Below are positions 25,275 through 33,270 of a stretch of DNA of 64,000 nt, in pieces. The stretch's first letter is position 1; each line of letters starts with the position of its first letter. The translations under genes were made by a program, and so were the position numbers. Below the pieces are notes generated by a model. The model made no database searches. It was not told the origin of the DNA and saw nothing but the letters and a program-made list of their open reading frames with translations. The stretch is from Prosthecobacter sp. (GTDB taxonomy: Bacteria > Verrucomicrobiota > Verrucomicrobiia > Verrucomicrobiales > Verrucomicrobiaceae), in the NCBI GenBank assembly GCA_019186985.1, contig JABARQ010000031.1, positions 1 through 64,000 of the forward strand, read 5' to 3'.

Positions 25275-25390
25275 GCCCGGTCCGCAGTTTTCTCAGGCCG
25301 TCAGGAATGCAAGGGCCGCCCAATCAAGAGCAAGCCCGGCAGAGCATGGCCTAACCATCCGGCCCAGGCTGGACTTGCAACCCGACAACC

Positions 25391-25810
25391 ATGAAAAAGC
25401 ACGAACCCATCTCCAAGATCATGAGCACCCACCTGGTCACCGTCCACCACGGCGACCCGGTTTCCAAGGTCCGCCAGATCGCCGCCTCACGCGGCATCCA
25501 CCACATCCCCGTCGTCAGCGGCGATCAGCTGGTCGGGCTCATCAGCTGGTCCGACATCCTGCGCGTCAGCTTTGGAGACACCTTCCAGGCCGATGAACGT
25601 GCCGTGGACGCAACCCTGGACCACACCTTCACGATCGAGCAGCTCATGCAGAAGAATCCGGTCGCCCTGCCGGATTCGGCCACGGTGAAGGACGCGGCGG
25701 AAATCCTGGCCCGTGGTGAATTTCACTCGGTGCCCGTGGTGCATGGCACAAAGCTGGTCGGCATCGTCACCTCCACCGACCTGATCAAGTACCTGCTCGA
25801 GCAGATGTAG
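25391..25810 (+). CDS. Two-CBS-domain protein
   Basis: The 139-residue protein consists of two CBS motifs, residues about 8-62 (ISKIMSTHLVTVHHGD...RGIHHIPVV...LVGLISWSDIL) and 80-138 (IEQLMQKNPVALPDSATV...GEFHSVPVV...LVGIVTSTDLI). Together they form one Bateman module that usually binds adenine nucleotides. No effector domain is attached, so it may act on a partner or sense energy state alone. The linker between the two motifs is acidic (QADERAVDATLDHTF). It is isolated between argB (divergent) and the lipid operon (convergent). Confidence 0.85.
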   Translation: MKKHEPISKIMSTHLVTVHHGDPVSKVRQIAASRGIHHIPVVSGDQLVGLISWSDILRVSFGDTFQADERAVDATLDHTFTIEQLMQKNPVALPDSATVKDAAEILARGEFHSVPVVHGTKLVGIVTSTDLIKYLLEQM

Positions 25811-25858
25811 GCGGACGCCGTCCGCATGGCAGGGGTGGATCACCCAGCCGCCCCTGCC
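25811..25858. terminator. Double hairpin between convergent CBS and fadJ-type genes
   Basis: GCGGACG/CGTCCGC (811-817/819-825 of this kilobase block) forms a near-palindrome. GGCAGGGG (25828-25835) pairs perfectly with CCCCTGCC (25851-25858) around a 15-base loop that reaches into the last codons of the minus-strand gene. No T-tract is present. The position between two converging stops suits a bidirectional transcription end. Confidence 0.45.
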
Positions 25859-27831
25859 AGCAGTCGGCGCGTCACCGGGTAACCCGTTCCCAGTGTCATC
25901 GCCATTTCGATGTCCTCGGCCGACCGTGCGACGCCTTCCTCATGGACACGCCTGGCCTCGTCGGCAAGCAGCCCGCCAAGGCGCTCACGGACACGCTCCA
26001 TGAGATGCATGTCGGCCTCCGTCCAGGAAGCCTTCCGCCGAACCGGGAGCGGATGCTGGTAGAAGCCTGCTCCGGTCTTCCTGCCCAGCCTCCCGGCGTC
26101 AATCAGCTCCTCAATCATTCCAGGGCGGACAAACCGCCCCGGAAATGCCTCTTCCAGCGTCCTCCCGACATGGGCGGCGACATCAAGGCCGATCTCATCA
26201 AGCAGGCGCAGCGGGCCCATCGGCAAGCCGAAGCTGACCATGGCCTCGTCAATGAGCTCCGCCGGCACGCCGGACTCATGCAGATGCACGGCCTCCATGA
26301 GATAGGGCACCAGGATGCGGTTCACGATGAATCCAGGGCTGTCCTTCACGACGACCGGCACCTTGCCCAGCCGCTGCACCAGGCTGACCGTCGTGGCCAG
26401 CACATCATCCGAAGTATGCTTCGTGATGATGACCTCCACCAGCGGCATCCGGTGCACGGGGTTGAAGAAGTGCAGCCCGATCACCCGCTCAGGATGCGGC
26501 ACGACGGCGGCAAGCTCAGCCACCGAAAGCGCTGAGGTGTTGGTGGCAAGGATCGAGTCAGGGCTGCTGCGCGCGGCCAGGTCGGCAAAGATCCTCTTTT
26601 TCAAGGCCATGTCCTCCGTGGCGGCCTCAATGATGATCTGCTGATGCAAAAGTGGAACCCTCTGGTGCTCGGGCACGAGACGGTCCAGCACCTCCCGCAT
26701 TTCACGACTGGAGATCGAACGGCGTTTCACCCCCTCCCGCAGGAGTTCATGAATGCGCCCAAGGCCTTTCGCCAGCGACTCGGTGCTGATGTCCTGCATC
26801 AGCACCCTGCATCCGCGCGAGGCAGTCCAGTGGGCGATGCCCGACCCCATGACTCCGGCTCCGATCACGGTCACGTCATGAACGGGAATCGCCACGCCTT
26901 GCGGCCACGGCTTCTTGCCAGCCTCCTCCTTGCGGAAAAAGAAGTCGATGAGCCTTTCCGTCTCAGGTGTCAGGGCGAGATCCAGGATCGCATGCCTCTC
27001 CATCTCCATCGCCCTGCTGGCTGTGGCAAACGGGGCGCGCGTGGCGACTTCGACCGCTCTGAGCGGCGCTGGATAAAGGCCGCGTGTTTTTGTCATGATC
27101 GCGGCCCTCGCCCTGCCGGCCATCCAGGGAGCAAGCAGGCGGTCCAGAAGACGGGGCCGGGGATGCGGGCCCGCGTGGGTTTCGCCGGCCTTCTTTTCCA
27201 GATGCTCCCTGGGCGCCACAGCGTTCACCAACCCGGCCCTGCGCGCTTCATCAGGCTTCAACAACTTCCCAGTCACGATAAGCTCCAGCGCCTTCGAAAG
27301 GCCCAGCAGTTTTGGAAGCCGTGTTGAGCCGCCCCAGGCTGGAATGAGCCCGATCTGCGTCTCCGGCAGCCCCAGGCGTGTGTGCTCGCTGTCACTGGCA
27401 ATCCGCACATCGCAGGCCAGGGCAAGCTCCAGCCCTCCGCCAAGGCATGCGCCGTGAATCAGGGCGACCTTGGTCATCGGCAGCGCGGCAAGACGGTTGA
27501 AGGTGGCCTGGCCAAGATCAATGAGCGACTCCAGCCTGGAGGCCGTGGCCCGGCGGAGCATCTTCAGGTCGGCGCCCGCGATGAAGACACGCTCCTTGGC
27601 GCTGCGAATGACCAGGGTCTTCACACCGCCATGATGAACCACCTGGTCGAGGCAGCGGTTGAACTCGCGGAGGGTGGCCTCGTTCCAGACATTGGCGGCA
27701 GCGCCGGCCATGTCGAAGCAGATCCAGGCCCGGCCTTCGGCGTCCACTTCAAGGTGGAAGTGCTTCAGCGGCGCATCAGTCCGGCCGGCTTCAGCGGGAG
27801 CGGCCAGGGAATCAAGCAGGGGGTGTTTCAT
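25840..27831 (-). CDS. Bifunctional enoyl-CoA hydratase / 3-hydroxyacyl-CoA dehydrogenase (FadJ/FadB-type)
   Basis: The enzyme catalyses hydration and NAD-dependent oxidation in fatty-acid beta-oxidation. The 663-residue protein has an N-terminal crotonase domain (ERVFIAGADLKML oxyanion region near 60; HGACLGGGLELALACD near 105-120). The Rossmann dehydrogenase begins at VTVIGAGVMGSGIAHWTA near 317 and has the HFFNPVHRMPLVEVI signature. Two C-terminal 3HCDH helical regions follow (SPGFIVNRILVPYLMEAVHL). It is slightly shorter than E. coli FadJ (about 714). It is the last gene of a minus-strand operon, 19 bases after the thiolase. A close paralogue acting on a non-fatty acyl-CoA cannot be excluded. 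Confidence 0.9.
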   Translation of the reverse strand: MKHPLLDSLAAPAEAGRTDAPLKHFHLEVDAEGRAWICFDMAGAAANVWNEATLREFNRCLDQVVHHGGVKTLVIRSAKERVFIAGADLKMLRRATASRLESLIDLGQATFNRLAALPMTKVALIHGACLGGGLELALACDVRIASDSEHTRLGLPETQIGLIPAWGGSTRLPKLLGLSKALELIVTGKLLKPDEARRAGLVNAVAPREHLEKKAGETHAGPHPRPRLLDRLLAPWMAGRARAAIMTKTRGLYPAPLRAVEVATRAPFATASRAMEMERHAILDLALTPETERLIDFFFRKEEAGKKPWPQGVAIPVHDVTVIGAGVMGSGIAHWTASRGCRVLMQDISTESLAKGLGRIHELLREGVKRRSISSREMREVLDRLVPEHQRVPLLHQQIIIEAATEDMALKKRIFADLAARSSPDSILATNTSALSVAELAAVVPHPERVIGLHFFNPVHRMPLVEVIITKHTSDDVLATTVSLVQRLGKVPVVVKDSPGFIVNRILVPYLMEAVHLHESGVPAELIDEAMVSFGLPMGPLRLLDEIGLDVAAHVGRTLEEAFPGRFVRPGMIEELIDAGRLGRKTGAGFYQHPLPVRRKASWTEADMHLMERVRERLGGLLADEARRVHEEGVARSAEDIEMAMTLGTGYPVTRRLLAGAAG

Positions 27832-27850
27832 GGTGGTTGCAGGTCAGGGG

Positions 27851-29128
27851 TTAGACACGTTCAAGAAGGGCGGCGCCCCCCTGGCCGCCTCCGATGCAGA
27901 GGCTGACCAGCGCATGACGCCCGCCGGACTGCCGCAGCTGATCCAGCGCGGTCAGAACCAGCCTCGCACCGGTGGCACCCACCGGATGGCCGAGGGCGAT
28001 GGAACCGCCGCGCGGGTTGAGCCGGTCCTCACGGAGGTCGCCGAGAGGCTGCTCAAGGCCCGCACGGCGGGCGCTGGCGGGGTTTTTCAGACACTGCCGC
28101 ACGGCCAGCACCTGCGCGGCAAAGGCTTCATTGATCTCGATGACGTCCATGTCGTCGAGCTGGCGTCCGCTGCGATGCAGCAGAAGGTCGATCGCGCGCA
28201 CCGGCCCAAGGCCCATGCGGCGGGGGTCGCAGCCGGTGTAGGCATAATCCGTCATCATGCCAAGAGGCTGCCAGCCATGGCGTTTCACCGCCTCCTCGCC
28301 GGCCACCAGCAGCGCGACGGCGCCATCGGTGACCTGGCTTGAGTTGCCTGCGGTGACGGTTCCATGCTCACGGGCGAACAGGGGCTTCAACCTGCCCAGC
28401 TTTTCCAGGCTTGAATCCGGGCGCATGCCATTGTCGGCGAGCACGGGCACGACATCGTGCCCCATCACATAGATCGGCGAGACCTCGGCCTGAAGTGCGG
28501 CGGCGGCAGCCACGGCCTTGCGATGACTGTTGAGGGCGAACTCATCCTGCTCCTCACGGCTGATGCCAAACTCACGGGCCAGCAGCTCGGCGGTCTCACC
28601 CATGTTCATCTCCACGACAGGGTCGGTCAGGCCGAGCCTGAGCCCGACGACGGGCGCAAAGTCCGCAGGACGAAAGGAAGCCGCCGCACCGGCCTTGCCG
28701 ATGAAGCCGCGCGCCCTGCCAAGGCCGGCAAATTTTTCGACCGCGCTGCGCGGAAAATAGAGCGGCATGCTGCTCATGCTCTCCGTGCCGCCGACGACAA
28801 AGACCTCCCCCTGCCCCGCCGACATCTTCGCGTGGGCCGTGGTGAGCGCTTCAAGGCCGGAGGCGCAGTTGCGATGCACGGTCATCGCCGGACGCGACTC
28901 CGGCAGGCCGGAACGAAGGGCGATCACACGGGCGATGTTCTGGGCATGGGCGGGCTGGCCGACGCAGCCGAAGATGGTTTCATCCACGGCGCCCGGATCA
29001 ACGCCGCTGCGCGCCATCAGGGAGGAGACGGCAGCCCTGCCAAGGTCCACGGCATCGAGCGATGCCAGGCCTGATCCAGCCCTGGCGAAGGGCGTCCTGG
29101 CGGCGGCGATGATGAAGAGCGGTTTCAT
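27851..29128 (-). CDS. Acetyl-CoA acyltransferase (thiolase, FadI-type)
   Basis: Thiolase cleaves 3-ketoacyl-CoA with CoA, the last step of beta-oxidation. The 425-residue length fits the FadI subgroup. AARTPFARAGSG opens the protein; MTVHRNCASGLEAL holds the nucleophilic Cys near residue 88; NPRGGSIALGHPVGATGAR holds the catalytic His; LCIGGGQGGA near the end holds the second Cys. All active-site residues are present. It lies between the CoA ligase gene (33 bases upstream in transcription) and the FadJ-type gene, a usual partner pair. Confidence 0.92.
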   Translation of the reverse strand: MKPLFIIAAARTPFARAGSGLASLDAVDLGRAAVSSLMARSGVDPGAVDETIFGCVGQPAHAQNIARVIALRSGLPESRPAMTVHRNCASGLEALTTAHAKMSAGQGEVFVVGGTESMSSMPLYFPRSAVEKFAGLGRARGFIGKAGAAASFRPADFAPVVGLRLGLTDPVVEMNMGETAELLAREFGISREEQDEFALNSHRKAVAAAAALQAEVSPIYVMGHDVVPVLADNGMRPDSSLEKLGRLKPLFAREHGTVTAGNSSQVTDGAVALLVAGEEAVKRHGWQPLGMMTDYAYTGCDPRRMGLGPVRAIDLLLHRSGRQLDDMDVIEINEAFAAQVLAVRQCLKNPASARRAGLEQPLGDLREDRLNPRGGSIALGHPVGATGARLVLTALDQLRQSGGRHALVSLCIGGGQGGAALLERV

Positions 29129-29161
29129 GGGTTTTCGGGTCGGTGGTTGAAGGAGGCTGCA

Positions 29162-30664
29162 TCAGGCCTGCAAGGCGGGCGCCGCCACCGGCGCGCCGGC
29201 CCCTGGTCGGGCGTCCAGGATCTTGGCCTCCTTGAGCAGGCGCCCCACGCCAAGCCTCGCACGCAGTCCGGCCAGGTCATGAAAATGGATTTCGTTAGGC
29301 CTGACCTCGGTGACCTCGGCAAAGCGGCGTTCCAGCCTGTGGCCCAGGTCCTGGGTGTTCACCCCGGTTTCGGGCGTGACATGGAGCAGGATCTCATCCA
29401 CCTCCATGGGGTCGTCATCATGCTTGCGGAGCTCGACCTGCCAGGCGGCGACGCCCTTCATGTCATCCAGCAGGTGCTCAAGGATGTTGAAGTTGACGAG
29501 CGTGCCCTTGACCTTGTCCAGGTGCAGCTCCCGGACCTCGCTGACACGGCTGATGGGGCCGTTCAGGCGCGGGCTGAGCCTTCCGCAATGAGGGCAGCGC
29601 GTCCAGGTCATGCCGCCTTCGGCGATGTCACCGGTGCGGTAGCGCAGCACCACCGTGCCGCGGGCGTCCAGCGGCGTGAAGACAATCTCACCCGCATGCC
29701 CCTCGGGCACCGGCCTCCCGGTGACAGGATGGACGATTTCAAAGAAGGCCAGCTCGGGACTGATGTGGAAGCCGCTGGAGCTGACGCCCAGATGCGTGGG
29801 GCACTCGGGCAGCGCCATCTTCGCCTCCGTAAAGCCGTAGGTGCTGATGATGTGGACGTCATCGGCGCCAAGCTCCTGCGCAAGGACAAGCAGCTTGGCC
29901 CGCATGCCTTCAGCCACCTTTTCACCCCCAAGCACGATGCGGCGGATCTGCGGCCAGAGCCTGCGGCCCTCCACGGCCTCTCGCAGGAGGTGATAAAGAA
30001 AGGTCGGCATGCCGATGATCACCTCCGGGCGGATCTTGTCGATCAGCCCGATGTTGCCCTCCGTGCCCATGACCTTGCCCCCGCCCGTGCTGAGCATGAA
30101 GGTGCCGAAGCCGAGCCCTGCGTGATGAGCCTGCCAGAAGGCCAGGTGCGGCGCATACGGAAAAGTGTTCACATGCCGCCAGTCCCTGCGGGAGCCGCCC
30201 ACCTCCATGAGGCGGCGCCCGGTGGTGTCCAGGTTGTGAAGGTCGTGCCTTGTGAACAGGAACGGCACAGGTTCGGCCGACCGCCCTGTCGTGCTGGTCA
30301 TCATCACCGGGCGGAACTCCTGCTCAAGCGCGCTGCGCGCAAAGCCGGGCCCGTGGAAGACCGTGTTCCAAAGCACGCCCCATTCCCTGCGCAGCACCTC
30401 CTGGGAGGGCATGAGCACAAACTCACGCTGCTGATCCCTCGGCACCGTCAGGTGTGACTTCGTGGTGAACGGCACCTTCGACCAGTCATCATAGGTGTAA
30501 ATGTCCTCGGGATGCAGGTCATGCGCCGCAAACAGGCGCCGGTAATGGGCGCTGAACGGAATCACGCGCTCCTTCAGGTAATGACGGAGGCGGTGAAGCT
30601 GCCAGTCCTGCCAGACGTCAGGCGGCGACGCATCCCAGGCCGGAGTTGATTGGAGGAATTTCAT
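29162..30664 (-). CDS. PaaK-like (phenylacetate-CoA-ligase family) adenylate-forming enzyme
   Basis: This 500-residue protein activates a carboxylic acid as an adenylate and probably a CoA ester. It resembles the PaaK/COG1541 branch, not long-chain FadD. Motifs: VMMTSTTGRSAEPVPFLF near 119-136 (P-loop-like ST-rich region), STYGFTEAKMA near 281-291, VLRYRTGDIAEGG (A8-type Asp) and a Cys pair CPHCGRLSPR that may bind zinc. The C-terminus ends in an Ala/Pro-rich tail. Its first 47 bases overlap the end of the patatin gene, so translation is probably coupled. In this operon it likely activates acids released by the lipase. The exact substrate is unknown. Confidence 0.75.
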   Translation of the reverse strand: MKFLQSTPAWDASPPDVWQDWQLHRLRHYLKERVIPFSAHYRRLFAAHDLHPEDIYTYDDWSKVPFTTKSHLTVPRDQQREFVLMPSQEVLRREWGVLWNTVFHGPGFARSALEQEFRPVMMTSTTGRSAEPVPFLFTRHDLHNLDTTGRRLMEVGGSRRDWRHVNTFPYAPHLAFWQAHHAGLGFGTFMLSTGGGKVMGTEGNIGLIDKIRPEVIIGMPTFLYHLLREAVEGRRLWPQIRRIVLGGEKVAEGMRAKLLVLAQELGADDVHIISTYGFTEAKMALPECPTHLGVSSSGFHISPELAFFEIVHPVTGRPVPEGHAGEIVFTPLDARGTVVLRYRTGDIAEGGMTWTRCPHCGRLSPRLNGPISRVSEVRELHLDKVKGTLVNFNILEHLLDDMKGVAAWQVELRKHDDDPMEVDEILLHVTPETGVNTQDLGHRLERRFAEVTEVRPNEIHFHDLAGLRARLGVGRLLKEAKILDARPGAGAPVAAPALQA

Positions 30665-31649
30665 GGCTGGTTGGGGTTGGGGTGGCTGTTGAGGAAATCA
30701 GGGCGCGGATGGCCGGCAGGGCTCGTTCAGCGGCCATGCGGCCGGTCTCGATGTAGCGGTCATGGTTCTCGAAGTCACACCAGGACGAGCCGCAGTGGAA
30801 CGGATGGATCAGCACATCGGCCTCGCGGGCCTCCTTTTCGACAAGCCCCACCTGGGCGCACATGAGCGCTCGACGGAAGGTGTCGAGAACGTTGCCGTCG
30901 GCGAGCAGGTTGACCGGGCGGAGCAGGCGCGAGACGATGCTCGTCTTCCGGATCAGCGAGGTGAAGGCCGCATCCTTGCAGCGCTCCAGGTCGTCGTAAG
31001 TCGGCAGCACGTTGACGGCGACCACGAGATCCACGTCAAAACGGCTGCGCAGAAGGGTGACCGGCAGTGGATCAACTGCACCGCCGTCCGTGTAACGACG
31101 CCCCCCCAGCTGAACCGGGGTGCAGATGCCCGGAATGGCGGCGCTGGCATGCACGGCGGGAGCGACAGGGCCCGAATCAAAAACATGACTTTGAAGCGCG
31201 TCCAGGTCCGTGGCCACCACCATCAGCGGCCGCCTGAGCTGCTCAAAGGTCAGGTCACCCAGCGTCCGCTCAAGGTGACGACGGATCCTGTTTCCCCGGA
31301 TCAGGCCCGCCGTCGGCGGAATCGCGAAGTCCAGCATGGCACGCAGCGCCTTCCGGTCGGGAATTTCCCGGGCAAGCCGCTCCAGTCCGGCACCATCAAG
31401 GCCTGCGGCATAAACAGCTCCCACATAGGCGCCCATGCTGGTTCCGGCGATGGCAGTGACTGGGATGCCGTTCTCCTCAAGAACCTGGATGACGCCCACA
31501 TGGGCCAGGCCGCGGGCGCCGCCAGCGGACAGCACCAGCCCGAGCCTCGGCGACCTTGGGCCTCCCGCGCAGCCCGCATGCTCCAGGGCGTCGTTTGCAG
31601 CGCGGAAAATCCCTGTCCCTGAGTCCGGTGTGGAATGGGTGGGCTTCAT
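30618..31649 (-). CDS. Patatin-like phospholipase (RssA/NTE type)
   Basis: The ATG at 31649 gives 343 residues and is preceded by a strong Shine-Dalgarno sequence, AAGGAGG, 5 bases upstream, which is rare in this window. The frame stays open upstream into the divergent photolyase gene, but I prefer this start. GLVLSAGGARGLAHVGV near residues 35-51 is the Gly-rich oxyanion region, GTSMG near 68 holds the nucleophilic Ser, and DGGAVDPLP near 207-215 holds the catalytic Asp. No signal peptide is evident. It heads the operon lipase, CoA ligase, thiolase, FadJ-type protein and probably releases the acyl groups that the others degrade. Confidence 0.87.
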   Translation of the reverse strand: MKPTHSTPDSGTGIFRAANDALEHAGCAGGPRSPRLGLVLSAGGARGLAHVGVIQVLEENGIPVTAIAGTSMGAYVGAVYAAGLDGAGLERLAREIPDRKALRAMLDFAIPPTAGLIRGNRIRRHLERTLGDLTFEQLRRPLMVVATDLDALQSHVFDSGPVAPAVHASAAIPGICTPVQLGGRRYTDGGAVDPLPVTLLRSRFDVDLVVAVNVLPTYDDLERCKDAAFTSLIRKTSIVSRLLRPVNLLADGNVLDTFRRALMCAQVGLVEKEAREADVLIHPFHCGSSWCDFENHDRYIETGRMAAERALPAIRALISSTATPTPTSHEIPPINSGLGCVAA

Positions 31650-31776
31650 GGCGACCTCCTTGCTGACTTCAGACTCAATCCGCGCACAGCGCCGTTCAAA
31701 AGATGCTGTCTTTTTTGTTAGGTAAGGCTCCCCATTTTCATCGGCCAGGACCACCTCGCGGACGTATGCAGGGGAC

Positions 31777-33198
31777 ATGCCCAGACACAAGACCGTCATC
31801 CACTGGTTCCGCCGCGACCTCCGCCTGACTGACAATCCTGCATTGACCGCGGCTGCAGCGGACGGGGAACGGGTTGTGCCGGCCTACGTGCTGAGCGGCT
31901 GGAAGTCCGCCCATGGCTGGACGGGAGGCATGCGCCAGCAGTTCCTCTGCGGCTGCCTGGAGTCCCTGGCCAGGAACCTTGAGAGCATCGGCTCCAGGCT
32001 CATCCTGCGCTGCGGACGGGCTGATCTGGAGCTTGAGAGGCTGATCAGGGAGGCCGAGGCGGGGGCTGTTTACTTCAACCGTGACTATGATCCCTACGGT
32101 CGCGAAATGGAAAAGAAGCTGCGCGAAGCCTGCGCGAGGCTGGGCGTTGAATGTCATGGTTTCAAGGACCGCGTCCTTCATGAACCCGACGAGGTGAAGA
32201 CAGGAAGCGGCGGACATTACCGGGTTTACACGCCATATTCCAGGAACTGGCTTTCCCTGCCGAAGACCGCCCCGGTTTCACGCCCCTCCCGCCTGGGAGC
32301 GGCGCCGGAGGCTTCGCTGCAAAGCCACCCGCTGCCGGGCCTGGATCATTGGAAGCTTGCCCCCACGCATGCCAGGATCCCCGCGCCCGGCGAAAAGGCG
32401 GCCAGGGAGCGCATGAAGGCCTTCATTGAAGATCGCCGGCTGAACCGCTACGGCATGCAGCGCGACATTCCGGCGGGCGTGACCACCTCCCGGCTTGGAC
32501 AGGACCTGCGCTTCGGACTCATCTCCATCCGTGAACTTTATGCCCGCTGCATGAGGGCCCGGGAGGATGTCAGCGCCCCCCAGGAACGGACCTCCATGGA
32601 CACCTACATCAAGGAGCTTGCCTGGCGTGAGTTCTACTTCGCCATCCTCTGGTTTCATCCGGAGGTCTTTGATGAGGAGTTCAATCCGGAGTTCCGGGGC
32701 ATCCACTGGCCGGGCAGGGATGACCACTTTGAAACCTGGTGCCGTGGCATGACCGGCTTTCCCATTGTCGATGCAGGCATCCGGGAGCTGCTGGCCACCG
32801 GATTCATGCACAACCGGGTGCGGATGATCGTCGCGATGTTCCTGACCAAGGACCTCCACTGCCACTGGCGGCTCGGGGAAAGCTTCTTCATGCGCCACCT
32901 GGTCGATGGCGAAAACGCCAGCAACAACGGCGGCTGGCAGTGGAGCTCGGGCACAGGCGCGGATGCCGCCCCGTATTTCCGCATCCAGAACCCATGGACC
33001 CAGACCAGGCGCTACGACCCCGGGGGCAGCTACATCCGCCAGTGGGTGCCCGAACTGCGCGGAGTTTCGCCGGCACGCCTTTGTGAACCACCCACCGACG
33101 GCAGGCCGCTCGCACCCGGCTATCCCCTCCCCATGGTGGATCATGCAACGGAGCGCGACCGCACCCTGGCCATTTTTGCCAGGCACAAGGATGGCTGA
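31777..33198 (+). CDS. phrB: Deoxyribodipyrimidine photolyase (class I CPD type)
   Basis: The enzyme repairs UV-induced pyrimidine dimers with light. It has 473 residues. The N-terminal antenna domain starts VIHWFRRDLRLTDNPAL. The FAD domain shows VTTSRLGQDLRFGLIS (TSxLSPYLRFG-type), YIKELAWREFY, GFPIVDAGIRELLATGFMHNR and NNGGWQWSSGTGADAAPY, which includes the Asn and Trp contacts to FAD and DNA typical of class I CPD photolyases. The FAD-binding Asp region matches DNA repair enzymes better than cryptochrome photoreceptors. It is divergent from the patatin operon with a 127-base gap. Confidence 0.93.
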   Translation: MPRHKTVIHWFRRDLRLTDNPALTAAAADGERVVPAYVLSGWKSAHGWTGGMRQQFLCGCLESLARNLESIGSRLILRCGRADLELERLIREAEAGAVYFNRDYDPYGREMEKKLREACARLGVECHGFKDRVLHEPDEVKTGSGGHYRVYTPYSRNWLSLPKTAPVSRPSRLGAAPEASLQSHPLPGLDHWKLAPTHARIPAPGEKAARERMKAFIEDRRLNRYGMQRDIPAGVTTSRLGQDLRFGLISIRELYARCMRAREDVSAPQERTSMDTYIKELAWREFYFAILWFHPEVFDEEFNPEFRGIHWPGRDDHFETWCRGMTGFPIVDAGIRELLATGFMHNRVRMIVAMFLTKDLHCHWRLGESFFMRHLVDGENASNNGGWQWSSGTGADAAPYFRIQNPWTQTRRYDPGGSYIRQWVPELRGVSPARLCEPPTDGRPLAPGYPLPMVDHATERDRTLAIFARHKDG

Positions 33199-33234
33199 GG
33201 CGGCGGAATCAGCCACCAGGGAAGCGTTTGATGA

Positions 33235-33263
33235 TTGAAGCAGGCATCCTGCTTCGGTAGTCT
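33235..33263 (+). promoter_or_regulatory. Promoter with a perfect dyad in its spacer, PQQ-propeller gene
   Basis: TTGAAG (33235-33240), 17 bases, TAGTCT (33258-33263). The -10 box ends 7 bases before the ATG at 33271, so transcription would start at about the A of ATG (leaderless mRNA). GAAGCAGG (33237-33244) and CCTGCTTC (33248-33255) form a perfect 8-bp dyad around CAT, lying between and over the two boxes. It is either an operator or the terminator of the photolyase gene. Confidence 0.45.
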
Positions 33264-33270
33264 CGGACTT

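Noticed and set aside
31650-31835. Upstream extension of the patatin gene into the photolyase gene
   Set aside because: The strong AAGGAGG before the ATG at 31649 marks the start; the extension would overlap the divergent gene.
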